In this document: one piece after another, positions 19,285 through 19,310 of the stretch
How positions within the stretch are numbered: the first letter of the stretch is position 1
How the letters are laid out: every line of letters begins with the position of its first letter
Notes under the pieces: model-generated
Told to the model about the DNA's origin: nothing
What the model saw: only the letters and a program-made list of their open reading frames with translations
Database searches by the model: none
Position numbers and translations under genes: made by a program
Source: an uncultured Lachnospiraceae bacterium
Lineage (GTDB): Bacteria; Bacillota; Clostridia; Lachnospirales; Lachnospiraceae
DNA length: 19,310 nucleotides
Direction: 5' to 3'
Assembly (NCBI GenBank): GCA_910584945.1
Contig: CAJUDY010000054.1
Location: 1 to 19,310, forward strand

Positions 19285-19310
19285 GCCCTTATTCAATTAT
19301 CAATGCACTG

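Overview
The window looks like a chromosome segment of a spore-forming Clostridia bacterium, most likely Lachnospiraceae. Grounds: Gram-positive-type ribosome-binding sites (AAGGAGG family), frequent GTG/TTG starts, a mraZ-rsmH-ftsL-PBP-PBP cluster next to lgt and ychF, and Clostridia-type phage genes. No species is claimed.

Layout. (1) About 1-9660 is one end of a prophage or phage-like element. Its lysogeny switch lies at 3772-4658: a DUF739-type HTH gene on the minus strand faces a CI-like repressor on the plus strand across two strong, partly overlapping promoters. Early genes run leftward from the switch (an HTH fusion protein, several tiny proteins, a DUF6906 protein, the start of an AAA ATPase). 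Between them sit four plus-strand mini-genes, each with its own extended -10 promoter, two of them also with a terminator hairpin, arranged like phage 'morons'. Rightward of the repressor come an ImmA/IrrE-like protein, a zinc-ribbon protein, a type I toxin (25-aa holin-like peptide) with an opposing antisense promoter, a candidate structured small RNA, three tandem Uma2-family nucleases and a large serine integrase.

(2) The integrase converges on a SpoVD/FtsI-type penicillin-binding protein gene (9662-10792, minus) that is cut off immediately after its SxN motif and lacks the KTG motif. The simplest reading is that this gene is the attachment site, so the phage splits a sporulation/cell-wall gene in the dcw cluster. 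The other half would lie beyond the left edge.

(3) 10769-15060 is the front of the dcw cluster on the minus strand: a promoter overlapping a three-repeat MraZ box, then mraZ, rsmH, ftsL and an intact class B PBP, ending in an intrinsic terminator that covers the start of the truncated PBP. (4) 15099-17424 holds lgt with a small overlapping gene, behind a promoter with phased Spo0A-box-like repeats, and ychF. (5) 17501-19310 is the edge of a second mobile element: a tyrosine integrase that has lost its middle and its frame, and three small genes of unknown function.

Together: a housekeeping cell-wall island is flanked by two integrated elements. The left one appears intact in its lysogeny functions and may act as an intervening element whose excision would restore the split PBP gene.
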